Shown here one piece after another: positions 1 through 10,800 of a stretch of DNA of 64,000 nt (positions within the stretch are counted from its first letter, which is position 1; each line of letters begins with the position of its first letter). The stretch spans positions 9,126,418 to 9,190,417 of the forward strand of contig JALJCS010000028.1 in NCBI GenBank assembly GCA_023055355.1. The letters run 5' to 3'. Below the pieces are notes generated by a model that was not told the DNA's origin, did no database searches, and saw nothing but the letters and a program-made list of their open reading frames with translations. This DNA is from Agelaius tricolor. Its lineage: Eukaryota > Chordata > Aves > Passeriformes > Icteridae. Both the position numbers and the translations under genes were made by a program.

Positions 1-292
1 TTTAGGATTTGGCACAATTCATCCCAAAGGCTGCAATTGCCCCCATCCATTTTTAGGATTTGGCACAACCAAGTTTTAGAAATTTCAGTTGTCCCAATCC
101 ACTTTTAGGTTTTCCATTGTACCAACCCATTTTTAAGACTCCAACTATCACAATCCGTTTTTAGGATTTAAATTGTCACAATTTTTAGGATTTCAGTTGT
201 CCCAATCCATTTTTAGGATTTAATCTGTCACAATTTTTAGGATTTCAGTTGTCCCAATCCATTTTTAGGATTTAATCTGTCACAACCCCTTC
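1..292. repeat. Degenerate tandem repeat, about 52-bp unit
   Basis: Variants of 'tttttaggattt' alternate with 'cccaatcca' and 'ctgtcacaa'. Two near-identical 52-bp copies lie at about 176-286 and more decayed ones precede them. The tract is probably inside an SDF4 intron, since the gene continues past the left edge. Confidence 0.7.
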
Positions 293-879
293 CTTTCAAG
301 CTCTCAGTTGTTTCATCAATGACTTTTTTAAGCTTAAACCCTGCAGATTTTTATCACAATATTCCATATTTTTGCTGCAAGAAAAGTTGAATTAGGAGTG
401 TATGAACAGAAAAATCAGCACCAAAATCCCATGGAATTCCTTCATTTCACCCCACAATCCAATTATCTGCCAATATCCATCAATTCATTAAAACACAATT
501 TCAGCCTGAAATCCAAATTTCTGCAGAAAGTGCCTTAAACTCCGCACCCTCAGGTGCTTTTGATTTAAAATAAAAACCCCAAAAATCACATTTAGTGTGC
601 TTGGAGGAGGAGAAAACCCCCGAGGAAGTGGAGGATTTGAATAATTTGATTTTCCTGCAGAAGGTTCTGGGGCTCAGGTGCAGCCTCAGGGCTGACTCAG
701 CAGCTCTGGGCTTCCTGCAAGCAGCCCCAGGTGATTTCCCTGCACATTCTCAGCTCCTTTGCTGCCCTTCAGGCGTTTCTGCAGCCTGGAAAATGTCACC
801 AAAGCAAACTGGAAATGACTCAGCCCTGCAGGGAAAGGGAAAGGTGCAGGGGGATTTTACAGGAAACTGAGATGTTGCT
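293..879. other. Non-coding stretch, nothing recognised
   Basis: I see no SDF4 exon, known repeat or promoter here. A short open frame at 595-870 has no recognisable domain and no convincing splice context. Confidence 0.5.
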
Positions 880-1310
880 TGGAGGGGAAAAACAGGAAAA
901 TTCCTCCCAAAAACTGCAACTTTCATGGCAGATGCTGGTCAGGAACAATGTGGGATTTGTGTCTGCTGACTTCAGTTTTTGGGGGGATTTTCAAGTAAAT
1001 CCAAATTTATTTCAGGGGGAAAATGGGGAGATTGCCATTAAAAGTTGCAATTTTCATGGCAGATTCTGGTTAGGATTAATGAAGGATTTGTGTCTTTTGA
1101 CTTCACTTTTTGTGGGGATTTTAGAATAAATTTAAATATTTCTTTAAGGGAAAACCAAGAAGATTCCTCTAAAAAATGTCATTTTCACACCAAATTTCAG
1201 GTGGAAAAAAAGCAGATTTTTTTTGTTATTATTATTTAAGGGGAAAACAGAAGATTCCTCAAAAAAAAAAAAGTCTCATTTTCACAGCACATTTTACATT
1301 AAAAACTGCA
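880..1310. repeat. Three decayed copies of a ~135-bp tandem unit
   Basis: Each copy runs from a 'ggggaaaa..ga.gattcct' motif through 'tttcatggcagat' to 'gacttca.tttttgtgggga'. The copies have diverged, so this is an old duplication in an SDF4 intron. The small open frames across it follow the repeat and are not genes. Confidence 0.6.
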
Positions 1311-1423
1311 GAAGTTTTGGTTTATTGTTTAACTCCTCCTCAGGCAGAACCACCCAAACATTTCCCTCCCATTTCCATTCTCACCCCCAGGTTTTAACAC
1401 CAAAACCCCAGTTCTGCACTTAC

Positions 1424-4400
1424 TTTCTTCATCTATTTTCAACTCCTCGTTGTTTTTGATTTTCTCTGCAATTTCCTTTTCATTGAAGCCTTTGCTTGCC
1501 AAGAATTTAATTTTATATTCATCCCAAGAAACGTGACCTGGAATTGAGAACATTTCAACTGAAATGAGGAATTTTGGATTGCATTCTTTCAAAATCAGCA
1601 AATTTTCAGGTGTTTTAGTCCAACACCACAACCCCACACTGAATTTTAGGAATGACAACGTAAAAGCTGCCACCTGATTCATTTTTGGGGTTTTTTAGCC
1701 ATAAAATTTGGTGAAAAATTCAATTTATTCTTTTTTTTAAATTCATTTCTGAAATAAAGAGCTGCCTGCAGCACATCCTTTCCCACAAAAATCCAAATCT
1801 GGGATTCCAGACCCAAATTTGATCTCACAAGTAAATTCTAGGTGCCAGAACTGCCTTTAGAAGTGATTTTTGAGGACAAACTGTGGATGTTACCGTCGCC
1901 ATCAGGATCCACAGCCCTGAAGTGCATTTTGTTCTCCTGCACAGCCTCCTGGAAGTGCTCGTCCGTTTTCTCCATGATCCAGCGCTGCATTTCCTTGGCA
2001 CTGATCTTTTGGTCGTTATTTATATCCACCCTAGGGAGGGAAAATAAACAGGATTTCAGTTCAGAGCTCAGCAGGGAAAGCTCTGCCTGGGCTTTGGTTT
2101 ATAAATTGGTTTATTCAGCAAAAATGCCCAGAAAAAGGAATATTTTTGACTCTGTGAGAAACAAGTGAAAGCTCAGCCTTTAGTTCAGAATTGAAGTAAA
2201 TAATTTCATTAATTTACGTTAATTTAGCAAGATTTAGGTAATTACTCAGTGAATTTTCTTTAATTAAATCATGTTTTTGAGGGAATTTTTCCCACAAATC
2301 ATTCCTGATGGAATTTTGGGTCACTCCAAATTCAGAATTGGAAAAATTTGCTTCCAGACCTTGAATTCTCTCTCAATTTCTCTTTCCAAGCCCTTTTTTC
2401 ACATTTCACTGAATTTTTATTTTTGACCATTGCACATCTCTTTGTTCCCCACAAGTTTTCTGGAATTTCCTGGATTTAGAGCTGCAGAATTCAAATTTTC
2501 CTGATTGAAATTATCAGGAAAACCCAATCTGATCAATCCTTAATTCATGAAGAAATTAATTTAAAAATTTCAGTTCAAAACCAAAAATAAATCAAAATTT
2601 CTGAAGGGTTTTATTTTTTGAGCATGAAATAAATATTCCAAGTATCACTAAAAATCAGATTTTATTTTGTTACCATTTCAAATTCTATTTAAAGCATCTC
2701 CAACCCACTCTCTGTAATTCAAAATGTCACTAAAAATCAGATTTTATTTTGTTACCACTTCAAATTCTATTTAAAGCTCCTCAAAAACATTTTTTTCAAA
2801 ACTCAGAGAAAAACCAGAGTTTCAAAGCCCCAGTTTGCCTCTGGCCTTTATCTGCTGCCATCACTGAGTTGTTTTGATTGAAACTTGAATTATTCAAGAT
2901 ATGATTTGCCTTGAAATGTCAACTAAATATGAAAAAAGAGATAAACAACCCCCAAAAATGCAGATTTAGGGAGTTTCAATATCACAATTTCTACCAGGGA
3001 GATGCTTTTATCATTTCTTTATTATTTATTCAATAATTACTTTAATGAAATTTCTTTGTTCCTGGCGAGTTGGCACCAAACAAAGCTTTGAGAGTTTCTG
3101 CCCCTTGTGGTGTTGATTGGAGGCGTTGTCATTAAAAATGCAAATAAAGCCAACTCTGCCACCTGGTGTTCGACAGGGCTGAGACAAAGCCAAAACCGCG
3201 GAATTGTGAAAATATTAATGAAAAATTCCAAGTTTGAAATGTCCACATTCCCGATTTTGAAATGTGAGTTAAAATATCCAATTTTTAAAATGTGACTTAA
3301 GTTTCCCCATTTTAAATATTAAAATTATCAAATTTAAAATGCGAATTGAAATCTCCAATTTTGAAATATTAATTCCAATTTCCATGTTTGACATATCAAT
3401 TAAAATCCCTAATTTTGAAAATATTAATTTAAACCCCCAATTTTGAAACATTAAAATTCCAAATTCTGAACAGATTAATCAAAATTTCCAATTTTGAAAA
3501 CATTAAAATTCCCAATTTCAATAAATATTCATTCAAATTTCCAATTTAGAACTATTACAATCCCTCATTTCGAAGCCACTAATTTAAATTCCCAAGTTTA
3601 CAGCACTAATCCAACTTTTCAATTTGGAACTATTCAAACCCTTAATTTTGAAGCTACTCATTTAAATTCCCGATTTTTAAACATGAATTCAAATTTCCAG
3701 TTTTGAACTATTAAACCTCCCATCTTCAAACCCACCAAAATTCCCAATTTTGTGGGGTTTTTTTGGCCCATTCTTCTCATTCACATTCTCTAGATAAAAA
3801 CCCCTTGCCCGGGATTTTTCTCCCTGGCAGCTGAGGAAAGACAAACAATTCCTATTCCATGGTGCTGAGTTGTGCTGCTCTGGGGTGTGTGTGGGGATCG
3901 TTTCACTGCTGATTAAATCTGTGGCCATTGCAGGAGCAGGAGCCTCCTGCTCCCCCTCCTCCTCCTCCTGCTCCAGGTCTCCCAAGCTCCTGGAGGTTTC
4001 CTTCACACCAGGGCAGCTCAGCCACCTTTGGAGCGTTAGAAACAAAAAGGTTCTAACCAAGGCAAAATAACAAAAATTTTAGAGAGAAAAACCAAACCAG
4101 GGGCAGGAGGCCCCAGGGGCTGCCCCTGGTAAACACCTCCCAACAGTGACTGGTTTGTGTCCCCTTCTTTTCTCCCAACAGTGACTGGTTTGTGTCCTCT
4201 CTTCCTTCCCTCCCAACAGTGATTGGTTTGTATCCTCTCTTCCTTTCCTCCCAGCAGTGACTGGTTTGTGTCCTCTCTTCCTTTCCTCCCAACAGTGATT
4301 GGTTTGTGTCCCCTTCCTTTCCTCCCAACAGTGATTGGTTTGTGTCCCCTTCCTTTCCTCCCAACAGTGATTGCTTTCTTCTTTTCCTCCCAACAGTGAT

Positions 4401-6026
4401 TGCTTCCTTTGTTCTCTTCCTTTCCTCCCAGCAGTGATTGGTTTGTGTCCTCTCTTCCTCTCCTCCCAACAGTGATTGGTTTGTGTCCCCTTCTTTTCTC
4501 CCAACAGTGACTGGTTTGTGTCCTCTCTTCCTTTCCTCCCAGCAGTGACTGTTTTGTGTCTTCTCTTCCTCTCCTCCCAACAGTGATTGTTTCTTTGTTC
4601 TCTTCCTCTCCTCCCAACAGTGATTGGTTTCTTCTCTTCCTTTCCTCCCAACAGTGATTGGTTTCTCTGTTCTCGTCTTTCCTCCCAACAGTGATTGGTT
4701 TTTCTTTGTTCTCTTCCTTTCCTCCCAACAATGATTGCTTTCTTTGTTCTCTTCCTTCCAAACAGTGATTGGTTTCTTTCCTCTCTTCTTTTTCTAGAAA
4801 ATTGCCCAGGCAGGTTTTTTTTGCTTCTGTCCATCCTTAATTTGAGGTGGCGAGGGTGTCAGGCTGTGTTCTGACCCTGTCAGTGTTGTTTTAGTTTCCT
4901 GCATTGTTTATTTTAGCCTTTGATTTTCTTCCCTGTTATTTCCTGCTCCCATAAATTTTTGTTGCCTGAGAGCCCCTTAATTTAAAATTTATAGCAATTC
5001 AGGGGGGGTGTGGGTGTTCTCAGGGCTCCCAGAATGAGGGAAGAGATCAGAATCTTGACTCCATGCTTCAGAAGGCTGATTTATTATTTTATGATATATA
5101 TTATAGTAAAAGAAAATATATATTATATAAAAATAAAATAATTTTTATATTTTACTATATATACTAGAGTAATATATGTATCATTTTATATATCTATTAT
5201 TATATATAATTTTATATATAATATAATTATTTTATATATATAATATATAAGAATATACTATATAAAACTATATATAATTTTATATAGTATATTAAAACTA
5301 TACTAAAAGAATAGAAGAAAATTTTCATCAGAAGGCTTGCAAGGAATAGAAAGGAATGATAATAAAATCTTGTGACTGACCAGAGTCCGAGCCAGCTGGA
5401 CTGTGATTGGCCATGAATTAAAAACAACCACATGAGACCAATCACAGATGCACCTGTTGCATTCCACAGCAGCATATTTATAATTATTGTTTATATTTCA
5501 TTTCTGAGGCCTCTCAGCTTCTCAGGAGAAAACATCCTAACAAAAGGATTTTTCATAAAGCATGTCCATGACATGAGGGGGTTCATTTTCTCCGTTTCAG
5601 GGGAGGCTCCTGCCTTCCCTAACCAAGGGTTTATTTTTATTATACATTACTAAATGAGCCTCGTGAGGGCCTGGGGCTGGGTGCACCTGACTGCAGCCCA
5701 AACACAGCCGTGACTCACTTGGAGAAGATGCCCACGAGCTTCCTCCTGTTCCTGCGGGGCTGCGAGTCCTCCTCGAACTCCTCGCGCTCCTTGCCCAGGA
5801 ACACCTCCTGGTGGAACTCCTTGTTCAGGTGCCCGTCCAGCTCCATCTTGACGCCGTTCAGGTGGTCGGGGGGCAGGATCTCGTTCTCCTCCCGGGCCTC
5901 CCCTGCCCGCTCCTTCAGCACGGAGTGGTTGGCAGGCCTGGCATAAACGTCCATCAGGAGGAAGATGAACAGGAGGGACAAGTACAGAGAGCCCAAGCTG
6001 CACAGGAAAGCTTGTCTTGACATCAT
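1424..6026 (-). CDS. SDF4: SDF4 (Cab45), 5' three coding exons; gene leaves the window on the left
   Basis: Calcium-binding protein of the secretory pathway (CREC family; Golgi-lumen Cab45, which sorts secretory cargo). Coding exons read right to left: 5719-6026, 1894-2030, 1424-1537, with GT/AG sites and matching phases (2, then 1, then 1). Residues 1-~28 form a hydrophobic signal segment, followed by 'ARPANHS', '[13 protein letters not shown]' and 'HQEVFLGK', blocks I recognise from SDF4. Two EF-hand loops are complete: D105-E116 ([12 protein letters not shown]) and D144-E155 (DPDGDGHVSWDE, spanning the exon 2/3 junction). The start is ATGATG at 6026-6021. A good acceptor at 6088-6087 places it in an exon beginning at 6086, downstream of a non-coding exon ending at 6868. 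The remaining EF-hands and C-terminus should lie left of position 1. I found no further exon in 1-1423. Confidence 0.93.
2638..2784. repeat. Two tandem ~81-bp copies in SDF4 intron
   Basis: The motifs 'tcactaaaaatcagatttta' and 'caaattctatttaaagc' each occur twice, 81 bp apart. The rest of 2200-3180 is AT-rich intron with no other feature seen. Confidence 0.7.
3185..3740. repeat. AT-rich minisatellite, ~35-37 bp unit
   Basis: A degenerate unit containing 'aattttgaaa.attaa' and 'aaatttcca' is repeated about 15 times, inside SDF4 intron sequence between the two EF-hand exons and the start exon. Confidence 0.75.
4134..4795. repeat. Minisatellite, 35-39 bp unit, ~17 copies
   Basis: The unit contains 'cccaacagtgattggtttg' followed by a pyrimidine stretch 'tcctctcttcctttcct'. 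Copies vary by small indels, so all three minus-strand frames stay open for 200-250 codons without being genes. It lies in the SDF4 intron. On the plus strand each unit mimics a 3' splice site, but the gene runs the other way. Confidence 0.85.
4995..5600. mobile_element. Solo-LTR-like endogenous retrovirus remnant (passerine type)
   Basis: The segments 'gtgttctcagggctcccaga', 'cttcagaaggctgatttatt', 'gtccgagccagctggactgt', 'ccacatgagaccaatcacag' and 'ttctgaggcctctcagcttc' match, from memory, a songbird ERV LTR family (I cannot fix the family name). No gag, pol or env reading frames are present, so this would be a solo LTR. The middle (5085-5310) is expanded into a TA-rich microsatellite. Edges are approximate because I did not find clear target-site duplications. 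Confidence 0.55.
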
Positions 6027-6229
6027 TTTTATGGGTTTTTTTTTTCCTTTTTTATTATTTATTGGCTGCTGAAATCACTGTGGGGTCTAAAAGAAAAAAA
6101 GGAGAAAAAACAAATTAAACTGAAGCAAAAGGTCACTGTGGGTTAAATGAACTAAAAGGAAAAGAGGAGAAAAACCAAGTTAAACTCTGAAGAAAGAGGT
6201 CATAATTGAACATATAAAAATTAAAATAA

Positions 6230-6500
6230 CCTATGCAAAGTATTAATAACTTACATACATATAATTATATGTGCATAACTTATTTATATACACATAAGTA
6301 CATAAGTTATTTATATACATACAAACATATGCACATAACTTATTCATATACATACATATATATGTATACCTATACATATGTTTATAAGTATACTTTAATA
6401 TATACGTATATATATTTAAGTATATATATACAAATGTATATATAGATACTTGTATATATACACAAGTGTCTATAGAGATACTTGTAAATATACACACAAG
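6230..6500. repeat. AT-rich microsatellite (tatacata/acttat type)
   Basis: Repeats of 'cataacttattta' and 'tatatacata' lie in SDF4 intron 1, between the non-coding exon and the start exon. Short open frames on both strands are low-complexity artefacts. Confidence 0.8.
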
Positions 6501-6639
6501 AATAAATTCAGAAGAACCTACACAAAAATAGAGGAGTTTTTGATGTCAGACATTAAAAGGGCCTGTTAATTAATAAATTTATGCAATTAATAGGAGCAGA
6601 TCCAAGAGAAAGCGGAGCTGGAAACACCCAGGAAACAGC

Positions 6640-7130
6640 GGCGGGGAGGAGCTGTCACAGAGCCATAAAATCCGAGTGTCCCCCCTGTGGAAGTGACCCC
6701 CAGGGGCCATCCCGCTCAATTCCAAGGAAAAATAATCCTAAATCTAACAGAGAACGCACCAAGGAACCCAAAACCCCCCAAAGCCCTCAGAGCCCCCAGA
6801 GCCCCTCGGAGCCCTCAGAGCCCTCCACGATCCCCGCGGGGCTGCGGGAGGAGCCGCCCGCACTCACCGGGAGGCGCTGGGCAGGGAGCGGCCGCTGCCC
6901 CGAGCGCCGTGCCGGCCGCGGGGAGGCTCAGCCCGAGCCCGGCCGCCGCTGAGGCCCTCACGGCCCCTGACGGAGCCCGGCGCTGCCAGGCCCGAGGGAG
7001 GCGGGATGGAGGCGGAAGTTTCCTCACTGCGCCGCGCGGCGGGAAGGCGCGGCCGCCATCTTAGGTGAGGGCAGCCGCCATTTCCGGCAGAGTGAGGGGC
7101 AAAGGGGCGTTTTCCGGGGGGTCCTGTCAT
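6640..7130 (-). promoter_or_regulatory. SDF4: SDF4 CpG-island promoter and first non-coding exon
   Basis: CpG-rich sequence with a strong minus-strand 5' splice site (CCG|gtgagtg), the exon ending at 6868. This supplies the non-coding first exon that joins the acceptor at 6088-6087. YY1-type motifs GCCGCCATCTT (7052-7062) and GCCGCCATTT (7074-7083) lie where the start of transcription is expected. The exact start site is not visible from sequence. Confidence 0.65.
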
Positions 7131-7264
7131 TATCTCGGTTGTTAACATGTTGATCTCCTCCTGCTTCCTGGCTCTGTGTGTGTGGCCGTTTTCTTTGAAT
7201 TATGAAATGGTTTGGGTTAGGGACCTTAAATAGAATCTAATGCAAACCCCTGCCCCAGCTGTGA

Positions 7265-7402
7265 CTGCCTATCCCTGGAAATGCTCAATGCTGAGGCTTG
7301 GAGCAACCTGGGATAGTGGAAGGTGTCCCTGCCCATGGCGGGGGGTGGCACTGGATGGGCTTTGAGCCCATCCCAACCTTTTCCCATTCCATGATTCCAT
7401 GA
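7265..7402 (+). mobile_element. CR1 LINE 3'-end fragment
   Basis: The tract has 'gcttggagcaacctggga', 'aggtgtccctgcccatgg' and a terminal 'attccatgattccatga' repeat, the typical 3' tail of avian CR1 retrotransposons in plus orientation. It sits between the SDF4 and B3GALT6 promoters and splits the CpG island. 5'-truncated, non-coding. Confidence 0.85.
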
Positions 7403-7429
7403 AGAAGGCACGGCCAAGGCGCAGTGCCC

Positions 7430-7753
7430 AAACCCAAGATGGCGCCTCCTCGGCCTCACATGCCCTACTCAAAGATGGCGGCCACAGCGTCAGGCGCTGC
7501 GGCCTCCGCCCTTCTTCCCGCCCCTTGCCCCGGTGCGAGAACCGCCGGAGCCGCGGCAGGAGTAGGGACGGAACGGCCGCTTCCCCGAGGAGAAGGCGGA
7601 AAGCGCGGGAGAGCCATGAAACCACCGCAGCGCGGAGGCGGCACTCCGTGAGCGCTCCCGCAGAAAGCCTGTCCCCTCCCGGCGGCCGTACCGCCGTTCC
7701 CGCCTAAACGGGGCGGGCGTAGCGGCGGTGCCGCCGTGAGGGGCCCCGCGGCC
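7430..7753 (+). promoter_or_regulatory. B3GALT6: B3GALT6 CpG-island promoter and 5'UTR
   Basis: GC-rich, CpG-rich sequence upstream of the B3GALT6 start. It carries two YY1-type motifs, AAGATGGCGCC (7436-7446) and AAGATGGCGGC (7472-7482), and a GC box 'ggggcgggcg' near 7710. There is no TATA box. It faces the SDF4 promoter head to head about 400 bp away, across the CR1 insertion. Confidence 0.6.
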
Positions 7754-8770
7754 ATGAAGGCGCTGCGGCGGCTGAGCCGGCACCGCACCGCGCTGGGGCT
7801 CGGCGGGCTCTCGCTCTGCGCCGCCGTCCTGCTCTATCTCGCCAAGTGCACCTCCGAGGGGCTGCGCCCGCTGCCCGCGCCCCCCGCGCTCCCACACAGC
7901 CAGCCCGGCTGGGGGGCCCGCGCCGCGCCCCCGGCCGGCCCCGAGGGCAGCGCCTTCGTGGCCGTGGTGGTGATGAGCGGCCCCAAGTACAGCGAGCGGC
8001 GCAGCATCATCCGCAGCACCTGGATGGCCGCGGCGCGGCAGGCGCCTCACGGCCACGTCTGGAGCCGCTTCGTGGTGGGCACGGCGGGGCTGAGCGCCGA
8101 GGAGCTGCGGAGCCTGGAGCTGGAGCAGAGCCGCCACCGCGACCTGCTGCTGCTGCCCGAGCTGCGCGACTCCTACGAGAACCTCACGGCCAAGGTGCTG
8201 GCCACCTACGTGTGGTTGGACGCGCACCTGGACTTCCAGTTCGCCCTCAAGGCGGACGACGACACCTTCGTGCGCTTGGACGTGCTGGTGGAGGAGCTGA
8301 GGGCCAAGGAGCCGCGGCGCCTCTACTGGGGCTTCTTCTCGGGCCGCGGGCGGGTGAAATCCGGGGGGAAGTGGAAGGAGAGCGCCTGGCTGCTGTGCGA
8401 TTATTACCTGCCCTACGCGCTGGGCGGCGGCTACGTGATCTCCGCCGACCTGGTGCGCTACCTGCGCCTCAGCAGGGACTACCTGAACCTGTGGCAGAGC
8501 GAGGACGTGTCCCTGGGCGTGTGGCTGGCGCCCATCGACGTGAAGAGAGTGCACGACCCCCGCTTCGACACCGAGTACAAATCGCGCGGCTGCAGCAACA
8601 AATACATCGTGACTCACAAGCAGAGCATCGAGGACATGCTGGAGAAGCACCAGACGCTGGCCAAGGAAGGGAAGCTCTGTAAGGAGGAGGTGAAGCTCAG
8701 GCTTTCCTACATGTACGACTGGGGAGTGCCTCCCTCGCAGTGCTGCCAGAGGAAAGACGGCATCCCCTGA
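7754..8770 (+). CDS. B3GALT6: B3GALT6, beta-1,3-galactosyltransferase 6 (single exon)
   Basis: Golgi type II membrane enzyme (GT31 family) that adds the second galactose of the GlcA-Gal-Gal-Xyl linker joining heparan and chondroitin sulfate chains to proteoglycan cores. 338 aa, against 329 in human as I recall. A basic N-terminus ([11 protein letters not shown]) precedes the membrane anchor (~residues 14-31). The GT31 blocks are all present: [24 protein letters not shown] (with an N-glycosylation site), the DDD metal-binding triad at 168-170 in [36 protein letters not shown], and a C-terminus ending in CCQRKDGIP. The start is the ATG at 7754 in 'gcggccATGa'. The frame stays open 18 bases further upstream but begins there with GTG, and homology begins at MKALRR. 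Intronless, as in mammals. A 447-codon antisense frame is a composition artefact. Confidence 0.97.
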   Translation: MKALRRLSRHRTALGLGGLSLCAAVLLYLAKCTSEGLRPLPAPPALPHSQPGWGARAAPPAGPEGSAFVAVVVMSGPKYSERRSIIRSTWMAAARQAPHGHVWSRFVVGTAGLSAEELRSLELEQSRHRDLLLLPELRDSYENLTAKVLATYVWLDAHLDFQFALKADDDTFVRLDVLVEELRAKEPRRLYWGFFSGRGRVKSGGKWKESAWLLCDYYLPYALGGGYVISADLVRYLRLSRDYLNLWQSEDVSLGVWLAPIDVKRVHDPRFDTEYKSRGCSNKYIVTHKQSIEDMLEKHQTLAKEGKLCKEEVKLRLSYMYDWGVPPSQCCQRKDGIP

Positions 8771-8835
8771 AGGCCTCGGGAAGAGGCCTCGGGGTGGTGG
8801 ACTCTGGTTGCTGTTACACGGGGAGAATCCCATGC

Positions 8836-9150
8836 AAATGGAATTCTTGCCTCAGTTTCTCCCTCAGAACATTGGGCCCAAGGCTTTGGGATGCAGGCAT
8901 GGCTGGATGTAGGGAAGAGCAGAATCCTGGGATCTCCCACTCCACATCCAAGGACAGACCTCCCAGATCCCAACCCGGTGCTGTGGAGCCATAATTCCAG
9001 CAGAACTGAGTGGGAAGAGCTGCTAAAATGGAATTATTGCCTCAGTTTCTCCCTCAGAACATTGGGAACAAATGATTCCCCTCAGGCACCGATCCCAAAG
9101 GCTTTGGGATGCAGGCCTGGCTGGATTTAGGGAAGAGCAGCTAATTGGAC
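8836..9150. repeat. Two copies of a 190-bp repeat also found at 13.0-13.6 kb
   Basis: The core 'gcctcagtttctccctcaga' occurs at 8849 and 9039, exactly 190 bp apart, with shared flanks 'ggctttgggatgcaggc' and 'ggatttagggaagagcag'. It begins within about 70 bp of the B3GALT6 stop, so it probably lies in its 3'UTR. The same family recurs 4 kb away. Confidence 0.8.
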
Positions 9151-9249
9151 TCAGGGTTAATTACTCTTAGAAAGATTTTGCACGACTCATTCTGTCACCC
9201 TGACACTCCCTGAGAGCTGCTGACGTGGCATGGTTAAAGATGCTTAAAA

Positions 9250-9259
9250 AATAAAATAA
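9250..9259 (+). terminator. B3GALT6: Candidate B3GALT6 polyadenylation signals (two overlapping AATAAA)
   Basis: AATAAA occurs at 9250-9255 and 9254-9259, about 480 bases after the stop codon. It is the first canonical signal downstream in the right orientation. No transcript evidence. Confidence 0.4.
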
Positions 9260-9670
9260 AACAAGTGCCAGAAAGCACAGCAAAAGGTCAAATGCCAGGA
9301 TTAAAGGCAAATAAAAGGTGTCAAAACACAAAAAGTAGAGAAAAGGGGGGGAGAGAACTGGAATGAAAAGTGGGATCAGATTCTGAGGTTGGTTTGCTAA
9401 AGGTCACGCTAAGTTTTGGTGCTGATAAGGCTAAAATGAGGCTGCTGTTTATTCCTTGGCAAGGAGGGAAGAGCCCAAAGTGGGAGCAGAGGATTCCAGA
9501 GGGTGGGAACGGGGATCGGCTTTTCCTGGGACAGCTGCAGGGAGAGGTGCTCAGGGCCGGGGCAATTCCCCCCCTCTCCACACACATTCACTGAATTCGT
9601 TATCAGTGGCAGGTCCAGAACGGGGCTGTTCCCCCGTCCTGCCTCCCGCAGCCTCGGGCACGATTGCTTT

Positions 9671-9708
9671 GGGTTAGGGTTAGGGTTAGGGTTAGGGTTG
9701 GGGTTAGG
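9671..9708. repeat. Interstitial telomeric repeat (GGGTTA)n
   Basis: About six units of GGGTTA, one altered to GGGTTG, stand in an otherwise unrelated intergenic stretch. Genes continue on both sides in conserved order, so this is internal telomere-like DNA and not a chromosome end. Confidence 0.95.
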
Positions 9709-9709
9709 A

Positions 9710-10435
9710 ATTCTGGAATTCCCACATTCTCCAGGGGCAGCTGCTCCAGAGCTCCCCCAGTGCCCCGTGCCAGCTGCAGCCCCTGCAGTGTGGGCAGCTT
9801 TTACTTTGGAAATGTAAAATTGCATTTTTAAACGTCTTTTTGGTGAGGTTTTTTGGGTTTTTTGTGTTTGTTGCACTCTGCACTTTCATTCCCATTCCTT
9901 TCCCTCCTTCCCAGCTCTGGCTGCAAGAGACAAATGGCACAGAAAAATTGAAAATTAAAAAAGTGCCAATTTCTCTTTCTTGTTGCTTAGCAAAATTAGG
10001 AATTTTAGGAATTAGGAAAACCAAAGGGATCAGTTCCATTGGAATTTTATTTTTTGGTTATTCTTGTTTTAATTAATTATTTACTGAAGATCAAAAATCT
10101 TCAGAAGATTTTTTTATTTTGAAATTTTCAAGGCTTTTTTTCCTAAAACAAAACTAAAATCCTGCAAAAACTCAATTATTTTAGCATGTTGAACTCAATT
10201 ATTATAATTATTATTCTAATAATTATAGTTATTATTATAATGCATGCATAGGGATTACCAAGGAGTACTTTTCCCCACATATCCTATTCCAAAGCAGGAA
10301 TTTTCCAGGATGTCAGCAACTCCCAGTTTTTTAAACATCCATTTGCCATCTGAGGTTCATCAGTGTTGTCTGTGTCGTGATAAATTACCTGTAATGTGAA
10401 TATTTATTTATAATTCTATTTATTTATAATTCTTG
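9710..10435. other. Intergenic, nothing recognised
   Basis: AT-leaning sequence with homopolymer runs and an 'aattattataattattatt' stretch near 10,190-10,240. No exon, repeat family or promoter recognised. Confidence 0.5.
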
Positions 10436-10439
10436 CCAG

Positions 10440-10800
10440 TGTATTCTCTTTATTTTCCCAGAAAAAAAAAATACAAATAAATCAATTTATTCCCAGAATA
10501 ACATCCATTTTCCCATTATTTTATCCACCTTTACCCTTTTGTCCCAGGAAAATTACAAATAAATCCATTTATCCCCGTCATAACTTCTATTTTCTCATTA
10601 TTTTATCCCACTCAGCCTTTTTTCCCTGGAAAATTACAAATAAATCAATTTATTCCCATCAAAACATAGATTTTCCTATTATTTTATCCATCTGACCCTT
10701 TTTCTCAGGAAGATACCAGATAAATCCATTTATTCCCAGAATAACATCCATTTTCCCATTATTTTATCCACCTTTCCCCTTTATTTTCCCTGAAAATTCC
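10440..10800. repeat. Four tandem copies of an ~81-bp unit
   Basis: Each copy holds 'acaaataaatc.atttat.cc' and 'cccattattttatccac', at 10,472, 10,554, 10,635 and 10,716. Confidence 0.85.

Noticed and set aside
595..870. Possible further SDF4 exon
   Set aside because: No EF-hand or SDF4-like residues on either strand in 1-1423. The next exon is probably beyond the window.
4036..4834. Three overlapping minus-strand frames of 211-251 codons
   Set aside because: Products of the 35-39 bp minisatellite in the SDF4 intron ([18 protein letters not shown] repeats), open in every frame.
7490..8833. 447-codon antisense frame across B3GALT6
   Set aside because: It mirrors the GC-rich sense codons. 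The sense strand has full GT31 family conservation.
9671..9708. Chromosome end at the telomeric repeat
   Set aside because: Genes continue on both sides in conserved order and the tract is only 38 bp.
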